From Proales similis (taxonomy: Eukaryota; Rotifera; Eurotatoria; Ploima; Proalidae): a stretch of DNA of 64,000 nucleotides. The position numbers were made by a program, and so were the translations under genes. Under the pieces are notes generated by a model that had not been told where the DNA came from, did not search any database, and was given only the letters and a program-made list of their open reading frames with translations. Below are positions 52,328 to 63,876 of this stretch, piece by piece. The DNA is taken from the NCBI GenBank assembly GCA_019059635.1, contig JAGVRJ010000011.1, positions 434,001-498,000 of the forward strand, written 5' to 3'. Position 1 is the stretch's first letter; every line of letters begins with the position of its first letter.

Positions 52328-55300
52328 GAGAGAAGGCATCGAATGTGATTGGCGCGCTCATGGACGGTGAGCTCGATCGGGCCGTTTCAATTGGCCGTTG
52401 CCGCCCAGTTCGGCCTAGATTCGGCATTGAAGCTGACTGAGCAAACAAATCTGGCCGCGAACACACTTGGACAGAACACACCGGCAACTCGACAAATAAT
52501 CAAAGAGCGAGGCCGAACAGGACTTGAGCACCAGCCGCAGCGAATCAAGTGCTCCCTTGTGCCGGCATAGAGCGCAAAACAGGCGCCCAAGCACCGAGAG
52601 AGAGAGACAAAGCGAGTGAGTGTGTGCATTGTTCGGGCTTGTTTTTCTCTTCGTCAAATGATTAATCAAAAGCTGAACGGACGAGCAGCGCAAAGGCCAG
52701 AAAAGACTCTAATGAACGCTACGTAAAATAGGCAGTTGGAGAATGAAAGCTTAAAAATTGAAAGGCACGTGAATCATTTAGGATATTCGCAAGGACACAA
52801 TTAGACCCTGAATATGACAAGCTTGCGCACAAGGACATTGGACGAGCTCTCGCTCGATCACTCGTCGTCGTCGTCGGTGAGCGCAAATTATTCGCATTCA
52901 ATCTGCTGGCCGCCTCTAATCGTTCACTTATGTTAATACCGGCGTGACCGGGCGACGACGACCACCACCAAACTATTCTATGCGCTAATTGCGAGGCCAA
53001 AATCACGCTTGTTTACATAATCTCCAACATTTGGACGACCTAATATACTATCCAGGGCCATTAGAACCTGACCGCAGTGAATCCCTGAAGTCTGGTCTAA
53101 GCGAGCAGTTGTTTGACTGCGTTGGAAATAAGGGGCCTCTGAAAGGCTTAAGTGAAAATCGAGAAAAATTAATAAAAACAACGATGATAGAGTGATGAGG
53201 TGCAAGGACTAGGTCGAGGCGAGTGGCTTCAAAAGACAATGAGACGAATTAGGGCTCATTTATCGTAAATAATTATTCTTTTCAAGTCGTCTCGATGACC
53301 AGCTTGGGTGGCAGTTGGCAAGAATAGGCGGCAGCAATCGACGAGGACGTGGTGGTGGTGCTAGATTAGTTGAATATTCAATTTCACTCCGGTTAGACCG
53401 CCAGTGAATAGAGATGAGCAGCTTTCGTTTGAATGCTATCTTAATCTGTCTTGGAAGAGAGAAGAGAGCGAAGACAGTGATGGGCGCTCTTCTATTTGCC
53501 GAAGGATTTAGGACACAGGAACAACAATAGCCGAGACAAGTGCGCCTCGTTCTCAATGGCTTGGAGGCGAGAAGGAAATTGAATTTCCAAGCGAAATATC
53601 GAACCAATCGCTCGCCGCCGCCGAAATCGGAGTAGGAACGCGTGATTCAAACCGATTGTTCTTCTCTTTTATCTTGCTCGCTCTTCTTTTTATATCTCGA
53701 ACGAGCGTTTTTGCCGCAAGATCATTAGGGCGCTAAATTGGCAAAAATGAAATATTCTGCAACTTGTTCCTGGTCGTGTCTACGCGTGTCCGCGTGTTCT
53801 GCTAATTGCCAACTTGGCCGGTTAAATTCAGATAGTGCACGATCAAAACTATCCGGTTACAGGCACACAGCCGGAGGAAAACTGGAGACCGGCAGCGGCG
53901 ACGTGACTCGAATTTGCACGCGCCGCGGCAAATTGGCTTCGTTTGGAATTGCACATCCGCTACTTGGTCTAAAATAAAAGAAAAGAGGACCGCGTGCGCG
54001 TGGATAGCCATAACTGTGACTACTTCCTCGATCTTGTGGGAATTCACATGGCCGGGCGTGGCCGACGCCAACTCAAGACTCAAGTGCCGTTGTATTTATC
54101 TTTGCCCAACTAAACAACAACACCAACAGCAACTAGAAAGAAAGACGCGCCTCTTTCATTTCCATATGAATGCACGGCCACCGCCGCCGCCAGAGTAGGG
54201 ACAGAATGAAGCAGGGCCGCACAGTATTGGCCTCTCTCGTTCATGGTCTCATTTGGATTTAGACTGGAGTGGCGGGCAAAATAAGCCAAAAGAAGCAAAT
54301 GAGCACTAACCTGTCGAAATCATCTCTTAAAACTCCGTCGGACGCAGTCGAACAGATCGAGGCGTCCGCGTTGGCGCCCATCATCATGATTGGCATCATT
54401 GTTTATTGCTTGTTTGCGTGCGTGCGGTTCGCTAGAGCGGGCGGTTTATGGACGCGGCTGCGTTCGCTGCTTTGCTTTGTCTGTTTGCTGTTGTCGAGGG
54501 CTGCTCTGGCCGTCTCTCTCTTTCTAAATCGTAGATAGCGCGCTGCGTTTGCTGCAATTTTCTAGCCACTCAATGTGTACTTGGCAATAATAAAAAAAAC
54601 AACAACGAATCTATTCGCTCATCTCAATCTAGACCGAATCTGCTTGATTAAGTTTTCAGGAGATTCTCGCTATTCGGCCGTCCTGCGAGCACGTGCTTTT
54701 TGCTCCTCAATAAAAGAGCATTCTGCAAATGTGTAATAGAGTCGACCAGTCTTCGATTCTCATGCTGATCACTGAGGACCTCTCCCAAGCGAGGCCAAGC
54801 TCGTTCGCTTGCTCACACAGGCACACACAAAGATAAAAGATTCGTTTAGAAATAAACGACCCGCATTGGCTTCGGTGGTTGTTGTTAATGATAACTACGC
54901 CCAGCACGTTTGTCAAACAGTGCGAGACCGAATCCTTTTTTAGAACAAATAAAGGAGAAGAAAATCTCTTTGATTGGCAATCGCTTTTGGGCCTAATGCG
55001 GCTGAGATAGCAATGGCACAGCATGCAGTAGATTTCGTAGTTTTCTGAGAATCACTCTGCAAACGGGCACACGATATTCGCACACAATTCGCTGCGCAAT
55101 GCACTCGCTTCAAATCTGCTCATTCGCTAATTCAATCGCTGATTGGCGCAAGTCTAAGCGCGGCGCAATAGAAAACTTCCAGCCTCTTTGCTTGCGCTAT
55201 CGGTGGAAGCTCAGCCGAAAAAAAAATGAACCATTTACGCCAAATAGTCATGTAAGGTAAACAGCAAATTTATAGGCAAATAAATATTTGTGCTTCGGTC

Positions 55301-55617
55301 GACTAATTGGCCAATTTATATTCTCTTAATGAAAAATATGAGACAATCATGAAACACTGAGTCAGAGCAGAGCGAGAGAAGGAGGGCAACTGAGAGAAAG
55401 AGACAGAAATGGGCCAAAGCAAGCAGGCAGGTGAGCTCTGGATGGTCTGATCTGAGCAAAACAAAAAAGGAGTAAAATCTGGGCGAGATGACGCACTGGA
55501 TCGCAAGTCGCACTGCTGGCATCAATATTTATGCAAATTCAATATCCATTCTCTAAACTAATTGGACGGCGAATCGTTGCTTTCTCCTCATCGTGGTGGA
55601 GGTGGCGGTGGTCGCCA

Positions 55618-55638
55618 TCGTCGTCGTCGTCGTCGTCG
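55618..55638. repeat. TCG trinucleotide repeat
   Basis: Seven perfect TCG units followed by a T run, in the gene-free stretch upstream of sim. Confidence 0.9.
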
Positions 55639-55650
55639 TTTTTTTTTTAT

Positions 55651-55670
55651 CTGCTCAGATCTGCTCAGAT
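55651..55670. repeat. tandem 10-base duplicate
   Basis: CTGCTCAGAT repeated twice without mismatch. Confidence 0.9.
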
Positions 55671-57548
55671 TTCAGTAATTATTTATCAAATTAAAGCTGC
55701 AAGGCTTAAGCGACATTAGAACGCATATTTCGAAAATTCCGTACGTGATGTTCGCATCAACTCGAAAGTATTGCAAAATGATCGTAATAGCGGCAAATAC
55801 GCTCACCTTCTCGTTTTCACTACTAATTTTAATCTCGATCAATAAGATAAACAAGCAGAGAGAGAGAAAGAGAGATTCTCTACAAAGAATGAGCGGCTTG
55901 GGAAAAGAATACCAAGAGACAGAAACACACACACACACAAGCTGAGACACACGCGTTCACTTTTCTTGTCGTTTTTTTTTAACATATCACGGCTAGAACG
56001 TTGTATCGAATAAAGAAAAGCCGGCTCTAGTGACAAATAAATAGCCCGAGCGAGCGCGAGAGACTAAATAATCTTAATATTCAAGTCGGTGGTGAATAGG
56101 GTCGGCCGAGCCAATAAGCGTGACGATCGATAAACTTTTCTGCCAATCAGATGAAGGCAGCAAGGTAACAGCAACGAGCGAGCAGAAGAGGCGATTCCCA
56201 TGCGAGCTACTGGTGACACCTAGCTGCGATTTGATTGACAGTCGTTTCCGTCCTAGCGTACCTTGTACCTGACTGATGACAGCACTGTGCTGCTGGCTGC
56301 CTCCAAAACAAATCTAACGCGCTCATTCAGCCAACACGAGTATGCTAGTGCATTTAAAATAAAGGCTCATCCGCTCGTCCGACTCTCTTTGGTCCGATCA
56401 ATGTTTACCCATCTTCCTATGCACAGGCAACTGGGCAGCCAGTCAGTGGCCTCTAATCGAGCGAGCGAGCGACCAATCTACCTGGCGAGCATCTACCACG
56501 CTTGGCGGTACGCAAGGCGATCAATCCAGTCGCGTTGCTTTGCAATGTCAATGCCGCGATTCAATAAAACGACGACACTGGCAGTTTGCGAGTTAAACGG
56601 CTCATTATTAATAAGCCGCATTAATTAATATTTATGATGTTTATGGCTCGCTTCGGTGTTGATGGAACATGATTAAATGCTCTTCTACAGGATCTGGACC
56701 GAACATGTCACCGATACGGGCGGCTTGATTTACTCTAAATTGAGGGTTAATCGTTTGGCAAAATGCAAAGAGAATAGGAGGAGAAAAATTCAACAAAGGC
56801 AAAACAAAACGGAAGTAGTGAAAGCCGAGCTCTTTGGAGACGTCCAACACCTGGCCACACACACACACACACTCTGTCTTATGCAAGCGAGCCGGAAAGC
56901 TTTTAATGTTAAAAAAAAAAGAAAAGTCTTTTAGCGATGACACGCAGAGTAAATATTAAAAACGTCGGCTGGTGGTGGTCGTCGTGGGCCGACCAGCACA
57001 CCAGCAAAGCACCAGCAACCACCATCGCCGCTCTGAATCGACTTAATGTAACGCATATCCTACCAAATATTTGCGGTTTGCTTGCCTCGTCCAATCGTCT
57101 CGTCCTGGCAAAGAGATGAGCAGTAGATGGACAGGAAGGCTGCTGTCCGACTGAACAACACGTTCGTGTTTAAGTGACTGTTTCCTAAGAAGCGCTATTT
57201 CCTGCTTGTTCCACTCGCGTTCGACCGGACGCGTTTCTGGCCCAGAGACAAGCGCAAATATTTAAGCAGATAGGTAAACGTCCGTAGAGCGTCTAATGAG
57301 CACCAATTCTGTGATGTTTATGTGAAACCGGCTCCCGCTATGGTCCCCCTCCCGTCCCTTGATTCATTCGCTCCCGCTGGTCGAGGCCTTGCTTCTTCGT
57401 GTTCATCAAGCTTACTGACTTAGCAAACAAGTGCTAAGTCACCTTTGCCTAATCTTGACCTTATCCTCACTTATTCGTGCCCACCAACTACAATCAGCCC
57501 AAGTTCTTATGTAATTAGCTTCCCATCCTGGCCTGACGACGTCTTGTG

Positions 57549-57554
57549 TTTATT
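57549..57554 (-). terminator. poly(A) signal of the galactosyltransferase gene
   Basis: AATAAA on the minus strand, 38 bases after the stop codon at 57593-57595, giving a 3' UTR of about 60 bases. Confidence 0.65.
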
Positions 57555-57566
57555 TCAATCTAACAC

Positions 57567-57578
57567 AATTGCACTAGT
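57567..57578 (-). promoter_or_regulatory. possible miR-92-family target site in a 3' UTR
   Basis: The predicted mRNA strand reads ACTAGTGCAATT here, complementary to the first 12 nucleotides of the insect-type miR-92 family as I remember it (AAUUGCACUAGU). It lies between the stop codon and the poly(A) signal. Matching rests on memory and could be chance. Confidence 0.25.
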
Positions 57579-57592
57579 TAATGATCTCAAGG

Positions 57593-58993
57593 CTAATTGA
57601 ACCTAAATCGACTTCTCGCCACGTTCTCAAGGCTGACATGCTCTCGAGCCGGCATTGGGCCAATGTCGACCAGCAAATGAGTAAACAGCTTGTCAAAGCG
57701 GCGCTCCTTAATCGTGTAGTTCAGACTGCTCAGGCTGTTGAGTCCGTCGTGTAGAAATCGTTTCCAGTTCCCGAGCAGTTCGAATCTAAAATGCTCAATT
57801 ACCAGTCTGACTGGTCGGATAACATGTAGAGGCCAGGCTCACCGATCAGTGGCGCGCGAACGCTTGTCGTGCACAATCATTTTGTAGCGGCCAACTCGAT
57901 TCGTAGGCCTCGTGATTTTGAAGCCTCCGGCTTTGATTCTGTCCACTGTGAGCGAATGCGAGGCTAAAAGGCGAAACGTTTTCATCTAACCAACCTCATG
58001 CTCATGTCATCGTCTTCGGCTCCTGCGTCAGTGGCCGCGTTAGAATAGCCGGAAAAGAGAGGGGAAGAGAGCGAAAGCCCTTACCCCAGCCCCAGTACAA
58101 GTTGGAGTAGCCGTTGGTTATCGCCAACTGCTGTCTGCTGAGGGCAAGAACTCCACCGACCAAGTTGTAATACATCAGACTTGGAGCTATTTAGCCAAGA
58201 GAGGACCAACAGAGGGCGCGAATTGGGGCCTACTTGTAGCGGAGCTCATCTACCGCCGGACTGAGGTGACGCGGCTCGTTCGAGCATGCATAAATGTTTC
58301 GATCGTTCTCGGGCACCAGATCCACGTCGTGAAATATGAAGCAATCAAACTGATCGAGCGCTAGCGCTTCCTTTACCGCAATATTCATGATTCGTCCTTT
58401 GTTGAACTCTTGGTCGCCCATCTAAATGTAAAACTGCAGTTTAATTCTGGCCGCTCATCTCAGCATGTTCGCTCTGTGCGTGAGAAAGAGAGAGAGGTTT
58501 CAAGACAGACCTGTTCGACAACAATGATTCGATAGTCCCTCTTCTGACGCTGAAGCATCGGATGCAAATACTTGAGCAAGACGGCGAGATTCGACAGACG
58601 ATCTCTGTACGGAATGATGAGCGCCAGCTTCTCACGGCTTTTACAATCGCTTGGTCGGTGAGCGCCTCCTTTTAGACGTTTGTCAGATTCCTGCTCGAGT
58701 TCCTTCAGCGAAGGCACTTGGTAGATGTTGACGTCCAACAGGCCAACTTGAATCGCACATCTGACTCATGAGCGGGCAGGGCACGATTGGACCGGCAAGA
58801 GTCAATTACCGAGATTTGACGGATAGAGGGCACATCTCTGATCGTCTGACTTTTGAAAAGAGTCCGCCATCAAATCGAATTGATTTGCTCTGTTTGCATA
58901 GCGAACTTGTTCGAACCAAACCAACAGGAGAATGAATGCCAGCCTAAGCAGAGCGCCCAGCAGCTCTCGTTTGATTTGAACGGCTCGGCCCAT
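57593..58993 (-). CDS. B4GALT: beta-1,4-galactosyltransferase family enzyme (GT7)
   Basis: A Golgi type II membrane enzyme transferring Gal (or GalNAc) from UDP-sugar to GlcNAc-type acceptors. Seven exons join in phase: 58810-58993, 58511-58746, 58234-58421, 58085-58179, 57995-58022, 57843-57938 and 57593-57785 (339 residues). A short cytoplasmic tail leads into a membrane anchor (LGALLRLAFILLLVWFEQV, about residues 12-30). Family motifs in order are LALIIPYRDR, the metal-binding DVDL (D172, D174), RHLSPAVD, VGGVLALS, YWGWGAEDDD (about 228-237) and HDGLNSL near the C terminus. The RH-LSPAVD form and the paired cysteines resemble B4GALT1-6 or the invertebrate GalNAc-transferring relatives rather than B4GALT7. 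Acceptors of exons 2, 4 and 6 were chosen by phase. The donor of exon 2 (GTCTGT) is weak. Donor-sugar specificity is not decidable by eye. Confidence 0.92.
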
Positions 58994-59463
58994 TTTGGTT
59001 TTTGGTCCTGTCTGTATAAGTCGCGTTTCTCCGCGTGGACCTCACCTTGCGATTAAGCCTCTTGAATTTAAATCCTATTTCAGAAAATCGCAGTTTTTTT
59101 TATTGTGATTAAAAATTCTCTTCAAGGGACAGCAGTAAATTCAAACTCGTCGAGGCAGTCAGTCAGCGCACCAAAGCTCGAGTTAGCATGTGAGTGAGAG
59201 AACTGAAATGGGCCGGGTAATTTAATACAAAATTCAATTAGGCCATTTGGCCACATCAAACAAAATAAAGTAAGAGCTGCTTGGTCACGTATTCGACTTA
59301 TCGTTCTCTTGACCGCGAGCGGTGCAGGTGTTTCTACAGAGCGCATTCTAAGCTTTTGCCAACCTTGTTTTGGCTTGTGCGAGCGATGCTTGGCTGTACA
59401 GTGCGAAAAGCGAATCACACGCCAGAGTTAGTTGAGCAGCCCTAGGAGCATATTGGCGGCGAA
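58994..59463. promoter_or_regulatory. divergent promoter spacer, galactosyltransferase and MRPL42
   Basis: The two ATGs are 470 bases apart on opposite strands. AT-rich sequence lies near 59060-59115 and 59218-59270, with no TATA box in a good position for either gene. It is a candidate bidirectional, housekeeping-type promoter. Confidence 0.45.
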
Positions 59464-60122
59464 ATGCTAAAGAACTTACGGCCAACTTTGACCAGAACCC
59501 ATCTGCACCAGTTTGTGCGTCAGCTGTTTAAGCCCAGAGAGTAGGCGACGCTTCCTTTCCATTGAGTAGAGCCAAATAAGCAGAAAACGAACGAAAAAAG
59601 CGCCAATTTGGACAAACCGATCGTGGCCATGTGTCAGGATCGCAAGCATGTGCTCTGCTATCATCCCGAACCAGCGCATCCGTACGAGTTCAGCAAGGTT
59701 TGTTTTAGTCTAGCTCACGCTCATTTCACGCCCCACCAAGCAGTTTAATTTGGTTTCAAGCCGATTGAGAGGAAATTTCAGGTAAGCGAGTCGTGGTTCA
59801 CAGGGCTCACTCGCACGCTGAGTTTGGACGTTTCAGAACGACGGGCTACTGAGAGAGGAGCATAGTAATCTCTACTTCGATCGATTCGACAAAAAACCAG
59901 CTCGAACGCCCAGGGAGCATTGGATCGACGCCATCCGTCTCTCGCGTCACTTTATGGAGCATCCTATTGTGTTCAAGCGACCGTAACTGCGCCCATTTAT
60001 TTCTCAACCTCTAACGTGCGTCTATTCACGCCTCGTACGTGACTTTTAGAAATCGAAAGCAACGCGCCAACCAGTTTCTCGAGCAGACACGGCCCATTTT
60101 AAAAAATCGTGACTCTATTTGA
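59464..60122 (+). CDS. MRPL42: mitochondrial ribosomal protein L42 (mL42)
   Basis: A component of the large mitochondrial ribosomal subunit. Five small exons join in phase: 59464-59540, 59601-59697, 59761-59781, 59837-59982 and 60050-60122 (137 residues; human 142). No single open frame shows this gene. The N terminus MLKNLRPTLTRTHLHQFVRQ is basic and amphipathic, a typical mitochondrial import signal. The core DKPIVAMCQDRKHVLCYHPE, then HPYEFSKPIE, matches the family pattern (a strand, CYHP, a PYE motif, then KPI). The C terminus is diverged from vertebrates, and the last exon (basic, ending KNRDSI) is supported only by splice sites and frame. If the fourth exon instead reads through, the protein ends at FKRP. 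The identification rests on the CYHP/PYE core, the size and the import signal. Confidence 0.75.
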
Positions 60123-60154
60123 GTTGGTTGAATGTAAATTTATGTGGAAAAAAA

Positions 60155-60160
60155 AATAAA
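60155..60160 (+). terminator. poly(A) signal of MRPL42
   Basis: AATAAA, overlapping a second copy, 33 bases after the MRPL42 stop codon. Confidence 0.6.
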
Positions 60161-62746
60161 ATAAAATGCCGATCTCAGGCGAAGCACATTCACCTCTGGA
60201 GACCTCTGCAGCAGCATTGCGTTTTTTTTTTAAACCATTCCACAAAAGCCGATCGAATTGAGTTGCAAAAATCGACTCGAGCGGCGGCAGATAGAGCACT
60301 ATTATTTTTAATCAAACCTATTTTAAATGGAGCGCAGAGTGAAAGAGGCGCTGCAGAACCTTTGAATGACGTATTAGACGAAAAAAATTCGAGTGGGCGC
60401 ATTTCCTGCCGCCCGTGGCACCAGATTCGAGTGAATGTCATTTTTTATGATAATTCCGAAATCAAGTCTTTACATCAACGCAAATGCTTGCATTCTCTAT
60501 TTTAAGCCGCATGTAGGGCGCGCGCTCTAATCGATTTCAAATAATCGCTTTTGCATTCGCCTGGTGGGCGTCAAAATTAATATCCAATTGGTAAAAAAAA
60601 AACGGCCTGTTCTCGTGACAAGAAGTCGCAAGAAAGCAGAGGCCGTAAATCCTCCTCACATTAACGAAATCCCTCCTCATCTCTGAATCTCTCAGCGGCT
60701 CATTGTCTCCGCTTTTCTCTTCTTTGCATTAGTCTACCTATTACCATGCAAAAGTGATCGTCTCCTCTCTTTATTCGATTGCACTCTGTTCTCCTCTTCT
60801 TTCGCTCGAGCGGCGTCGCTTGCTCTCAAATATCACCGCCGCTCGAATCGATTTTCTCCATGCGCCGCCACCAAGCACATTTCTCAATTCCTATTCTCCT
60901 CTATTTTCCTTGTTATTCTAGACCGTAGTGAATATTGCACACAAATGCAATCTGCCCAAGTGCTCGTGCGCACACACACTGAAGCGCACAAGTGAATAAT
61001 TCGATGAATATTTCTCCGATTGCGATTTCGTTCAGATAAGAAATCAACGAGTCCTGAGTCTTATCACTGAGCGCAGCTGCTCTTCAACATGTCAATCAAA
61101 GTTTAAGTTTGAGACTGGCGTTTGTGTGTGTGTGTGTTGCAAATTGAGTTGATCATCACACAGTAACACACAAGAGACCGTGTTCTGTCCGAGTCGTTTT
61201 CTTTCCGCCCTTCTGATTCATATTCAACAATTCATTGAGAAAAAACAACTTGTTTTATTGCCATCGCCGAGGCAAGAGCAAATTTGCATCCATTTCCTTG
61301 TTACTTGCGGCCAACACGAGGATAATGCACAATTCGAGTTGCTATTTGCTCTAATTAAACCCATGAGCGCCATGTGCCTTGAACGCGCAATCGACAAATG
61401 AAATAAATCTGTTTGCTAGAGAGGCCTCAAGGCGGGTCTGTTTTTCATTCTAAATTTATGCCGGCAAGCAACGATTAGCCTCAAACTTTCGATTTTTATC
61501 GAGAGATCCGCAAAAATTGATTATTTCCTATTTGCCTTTTCTTTCTGCCTCTCTCTCTAATAATTTTCGATCTTTACCACGTCATGAACTCACACCAGCA
61601 TCCGTTCGGCTCAGACTTTGACGACTTGGATACACGCTTCTCTCTGCCGATGGTGCTCAGTCCAAACAGAGCAATCAAACAGAACTTACCGGAGCAAAGC
61701 AAAATTATTCAGCAAAAAAAAGTCGCTCAATGTTAAGTCGGCCTTTTTTTAAAGAAAACCTAACGCACAAGCGAAGCCCTTCTCGGCGACGACGAATTCT
61801 TTTCTTAAGAGACGTTATGTCGCGCAATCAACTATTTTGTGCTTTTCTAACTTTTCTCTCTGTCTTTTCAAATGCATTCAATTATTATTTGATCGGGCTG
61901 GATTTATAAAAAACAGAAAGCGAATATTCTTGTATAAATACAGACGACCTATTTGCGGAGAGACCTGGACCTGCTGCTGCTGCTGCTACTGTTCTAAAGC
62001 GATTATTTTTGATTTGTCATTCGATGGATTTTCTCCAAGAGATCTTGATCCTCGCAACATGCTCGATGAATGGTCGGGGTCGCGACTCAAGCAAGAATTT
62101 CACCTCCAACTGCATATGCAGCACGTGTTTCTGGCTTTTGCCTGAATTATTCATTTGACTGGATTTTGTTTTCTTGACGGCGATTTTTACACTCAATGTG
62201 GTGACGCACTCGCTGCAATGTGTTCAGTCAAGCTAGCTTTTTTTGTCGAAATTTCTTGACGCTTTCATAAGTTCGCATGAATGTCATAAGGGCCGCGCAT
62301 TCACATTCCTTTGGGCTTAAGAAGCATTACATATAATTCTCGATAGTTGATGTTTTCGCCTCTCTCTTGCTCTGCTAAGGTTGATTAAGAAGCGTCGGCC
62401 GCTCACTACCCGTGGCAGTGTGCGTCAATGTGTGAACAAGAGACTGCAGCAACAAATCGCATAAAAATTATCGAATTATGTGACAACGAAAAACAACATG
62501 ATTATCGGCGAGCGCGAATCGAGCGCAAAATGATAGTAATTCAATCTGAAGAACTGAACTTGTTTCGCTCGCTCGCTCGCTCGCCCGTTCCTTCATCAGC
62601 TTGTTTTATTGACTCAGGCCCGATATTTTGGTTTTTTATTGATGCTTCAAAGTGTAGTGAACAACTTGAAGAAACGGCGGCCGAGCAAGTGAAACAACGA
62701 ACGAGAGGGCGAGAGCAATAGCGGGAAAGATCGCGCTAAGAACGAA

Positions 62747-62764
62747 CGCGCGCGCGCGCACGCG
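62747..62764. repeat. alternating CG tract, potential Z-DNA
   Basis: Alternating C and G for about 18 bases with one A interruption. Confidence 0.85.
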
Positions 62765-63240
62765 TAAGAAATAACATATGCTCGTGGAAATTTAGCTTGC
62801 GTCCCCTCCATCCGTAAGAGAATGGCTCACTTGTTCGTTTCTATTAAGCGGTCGCCTCTCATTTTGATCGTTCTTGTTCACAGTTATTTTGTTGCGCTTT
62901 CAAAACCTCTTGACGAGCTCGCTTGATTCTTTCATATTTTATTGTTATTGTTAGTTAAGTTTGAAACCAATTTGCACGAGGAATTAGCATACGATTGGGC
63001 CGCCAAATGTAAATTGAGGAAAAAAAACGCCACCGCTACATGTGCGCGAATTTGTTACGCGCGGGCTCCATGAATTGGCGCTCACCAATGCTCGCACTAG
63101 TGCCTGGGTCAGCTCATGCCGCTTTTTTTTTTTTCTCTTCAATTCTATTCTCTAGTGCTATTTACATGGCGCGCATCGTCATTCCATTCATCGTCAATTT
63201 CTATTATTGGATATGCCAACAGCTCTCTCTCACTCACTCT

Positions 63241-63270
63241 TTCTCTCTCTCTGTCTCTCTCTCTCTCTCT
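63241..63270. repeat. TC-rich microsatellite
   Basis: A TC run with one G interruption, continuing a TC-rich stretch from about 63221. Confidence 0.9.
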
Positions 63271-63611
63271 GTGCTTCTCCTTTTCTGACTGTTTCTCTCT
63301 TAATTTAAATTTCGCACGATTGTCGATCAAGCACTTGAACTAGAAAGCGTACGGCGAAAATATGCTGCCAGCGCGGTCTGCCTCCTCGGCCAAAGCATGC
63401 TATTCAACGGGCCAAATCAGTATATGAGCGGCCCCGGTTGTAATTGAGCACTGCCGCCATTATATCAAGTGTCTATTGAGTTTTACGCGCTTGTGATCAC
63501 CATTCTAAGGACAATATTCGCCCATTCTAATTTTCGCGATCATTTTGGGCCGATAGAGCTTTAATTTTAATTCTCGCCCGTCGTCGTCCTAATCGTTGTT
63601 GGGCTTGTTCT

Positions 63612-63636
63612 CGACGACAACGACGACGACGACGAC
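63612..63636. repeat. GAC trinucleotide repeat
   Basis: About eight GAC units with one imperfect unit. Confidence 0.85.
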
Positions 63637-63834
63637 TATTATTAGAATAGTGATGAAAGAGATATGGGTGCGAGTGTGTGTGTGTGTATTTACCTTATCT
63701 AAGTGAGATACGTGAGAGAGCCAGATCTGAGCGAGCGAGCAAGCGAGAGAGTGAGTGAATGAATGGATGGAGCGCGTGGTGAGTTGCTCTAATTCGCGCA
63801 TAGTCCAAATGGGTCATTGTTCTCAAATGTTGAA

Positions 63835-63876
63835 ATGTTCGACAAACTCAATGTCTCAGACTTCGCTTCTAGATCG
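63835..63876 (+). other. weak candidate first coding exon at right edge
   Basis: ATG followed by 13 codons (MFDKLNVSDFASRS) up to a strong GTAAGG donor, in phase 0. An overlapping ATG at 63827 would read a different open frame to the same donor. No second exon lies inside the window, so this is only a possibility. Confidence 0.2.

Larger units (their letters stand above)
51726..57548. other. 5.8 kb gene-free stretch upstream of single-minded
   Basis: It contains the undefined 5' non-coding exon(s) and promoter of sim. Simple repeats include TG x12 (51999-52022), TCG x7 (55618-55638), a perfect 10-base tandem duplicate (55651-55670) and CA patches near 55925 and 56858. A TATA-like element sits at 52320. 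No frame has a recognisable protein pattern; one at 52349-52570 (plus) is discussed as rejected. Blocks rich in TAATTA and ATTA suggest homeodomain sites, but I could not rank them. Confidence 0.5.
60161..63834. other. 3.7 kb stretch with no recognised gene
   Basis: AT-rich DNA with many simple repeats: a CTG patch at 61971-61987, alternating CG at 62747-62764, a TC tract at 63241-63270 and a GAC repeat at 63612-63636. Frames here are short and lack protein-like composition. It may be the upstream region of a gene to the right of the window. Confidence 0.5.

Noticed and set aside
52349-52570. Plus-strand ORF just after a TATATAAG element
   Set aside because: The real ATG is followed at once by a possible donor, the frame has no recognisable domain, and no second exon was found. 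It is more likely sim leader or upstream DNA.
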